Of a DNA stretch of 5,819 nt, positions 5,022-5,819 are shown one piece after another. This stretch comes from an uncultured Pseudomonadales bacterium. GTDB lineage: Bacteria > Pseudomonadota > Gammaproteobacteria > Pseudomonadales > Pseudohongiellaceae. The DNA is taken from the NCBI GenBank assembly GCA_938082955.1, contig CALKDE010000093.1:1-5819 (forward strand), in the 5' to 3' direction. Within the stretch, counting starts at the first letter, position 1. Every line of letters begins with the position of its first letter. The notes beneath the pieces were generated by a model that saw only the letters and a list, made by a program, of their open reading frames with translations, had not been told where the DNA came from and ran no database searches. The position numbers and the translations under genes are program-made.

Positions 5022-5819
5022 TTACGCAGCTGCCTTGGATCGCGATGATCTCCATTTCCCGTTAGACGAACCTGTGTTGGCTGGCTTTCCAGCTGCGCCC
5101 TGTCTACGACGAGGTCGCTGATTGTTAGCAGGCCGTCTGTTGGGTTCGCTATTCTTGCTAGCTGGAGCTGGATTCGCCAAAGCAAAGGAGTACTCTTCGC
5201 TATCTCCCCTTGGAACTGCAAACTTTATCAAGCGTTCGATGTCACGCAGCTGTTTGCTTTCTTCACCGCTGACCAGAGAAATCGCCAATCCAGTAGCTCC
5301 TGCTCTGCCAGTTCGGCCGATGCGATGTACATAATCTTCAGGGACATGCGGAAGATCGAAGTTTATCACCCGCGCGAGTTGCTCAATATCGATACCGCGA
5401 GCTGCAATATCTGTTGCTACCAAGACCTGCACCCCACCCTGCTTGAAATCATGGAGAGCTTTAGTTCGCTGCGCCTGTGACTTATTACCGTGGATAGCTG
5501 CAGCTTTGATGTTTTCTTTGATTAGTTTTTTGGCTAGGTTATTTGCACCGTGCTTTGTCCGACTAAACACCAATGTCTGATCATTGCTCGCCAGCATCAT
5601 TTCGATTAGCAGATTCGGCTTGCTAGCTTTGTCTACGTAATACATCTTCTGCGAAATAGCTTCGACTGTAGAATTCCTCGGAGCGACATCAATCTCTACA
5701 GGCTTGTTGCAGATCGTCTTCGCTAGGACTCGAATTTCATCGGAGAATGTCGCCGAGAACATCAGGTTCTGCCGCTGCTTCGGAAGTAGCGCCATTATTT
5801 TCTTGATATCACGAATAAA
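5022..5819 (-). CDS. rhlE: DEAD-box ATP-dependent RNA helicase RhlE, N-terminus cut by window edge
   Basis: The frame is open to the right edge, so 265 codons are visible and the start is outside. Numbering from the first visible residue (FIRDIKK), motif III SAT is at 22-24. The second RecA domain follows with TLVFSRTKHGANNLAKKL (motif IV), AAIHGNKSQAQR, motif V ATDIAARGIDI at 135-145 and motif VI HRIGRTGR at 165-172. The missing part should hold the Q motif, Walker A and DEAD. The tail after about 205 is polar and strongly basic (NRRPANNQRPRRRQ, then SSRSKAAA), as in RhlE, and probably binds RNA. RhlE unwinds short RNA duplexes and acts in ribosome assembly and RNA turnover. FSRTKHGAN and IHGNKSQ closely resemble E. 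coli RhlE, separating it from SrmB, DbpA and CsdA. An internal ATG at 5795 lies inside the conserved core and is not the start. Confidence 0.9.
   Translation of the reverse strand, partial: FIRDIKKIMALLPKQRQNLMFSATFSDEIRVLAKTICNKPVEIDVAPRNSTVEAISQKMYYVDKASKPNLLIEMMLASNDQTLVFSRTKHGANNLAKKLIKENIKAAAIHGNKSQAQRTKALHDFKQGGVQVLVATDIAARGIDIEQLARVINFDLPHVPEDYVHRIGRTGRAGATGLAISLVSGEESKQLRDIERLIKFAVPRGDSEEYSFALANPAPASKNSEPNRRPANNQRPRRRQGAAGKPANTGSSNGKWRSSRSKAAA

Noticed and set aside
5022..5795. Complete gene starting at the internal ATG at 5795
   Set aside because: The reading frame continues to the window edge and the upstream residues FIRDIKK match the RhlE core, so this is a truncated view of a longer gene.
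1..5819. CRISPR, tRNA, rRNA, riboswitch, transposase or phage genes
   Set aside because: I looked for regular repeats, cloverleaf-like segments and integrase or transposase motifs and saw none.

Overview
The window looks like chromosomal DNA from a gammaproteobacterium of moderate G+C, possibly marine. The evidence is an mpl gene (muropeptide ligase, mostly a gamma/beta-proteobacterial gene), a TIGR02444-type protein (a family I know mainly from gammaproteobacteria) and an RhlE-type DEAD-box helicase close to the proteobacterial ones. I see no phage, insertion-sequence, CRISPR or RNA gene, and no frameshift in any recognised gene.

Minus-strand cluster (about 3960 down to the left edge). A divergent intergenic region at 3912-4007 holds an extended -10 promoter reading leftwards into mpl. 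Behind mpl come a LON substrate-binding-domain protein (8-base gap), a 71-residue single-pass membrane protein, a secreted trypsin-fold serine protease that overlaps it by 8 bases, and after about 100 bases an AsmA-like membrane-anchored protein whose C-terminus is cut by the left edge. All five point the same way and at least the first four are tightly spaced. Four of the five have a peptidoglycan, membrane or periplasmic link, so the theme is envelope maintenance. Only the mpl-LON pair is a familiar neighbourhood; the last three look like lineage-specific additions.

Right half. A TIGR02444-family gene is divergent from mpl on the plus strand (4008-4508). It converges on a small two-helix membrane protein on the minus strand (4623-4844). 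Further right, and still on the minus strand, is the 3' two-thirds or so of rhlE (5022 to the right edge), whose N-terminal helicase motifs lie outside the window. The 177 bases between rhlE and the small membrane gene contain a perfect 20-base interrupted palindrome that looks like a repressor operator.

I do not see a clear new multi-gene system. The most distinctive points are the translationally overlapped membrane-peptide/protease pair, the protease's unusual features (apparently no propeptide, no Asp at the S1 position, a single disulphide), and two perfect palindromes in intergenic DNA.
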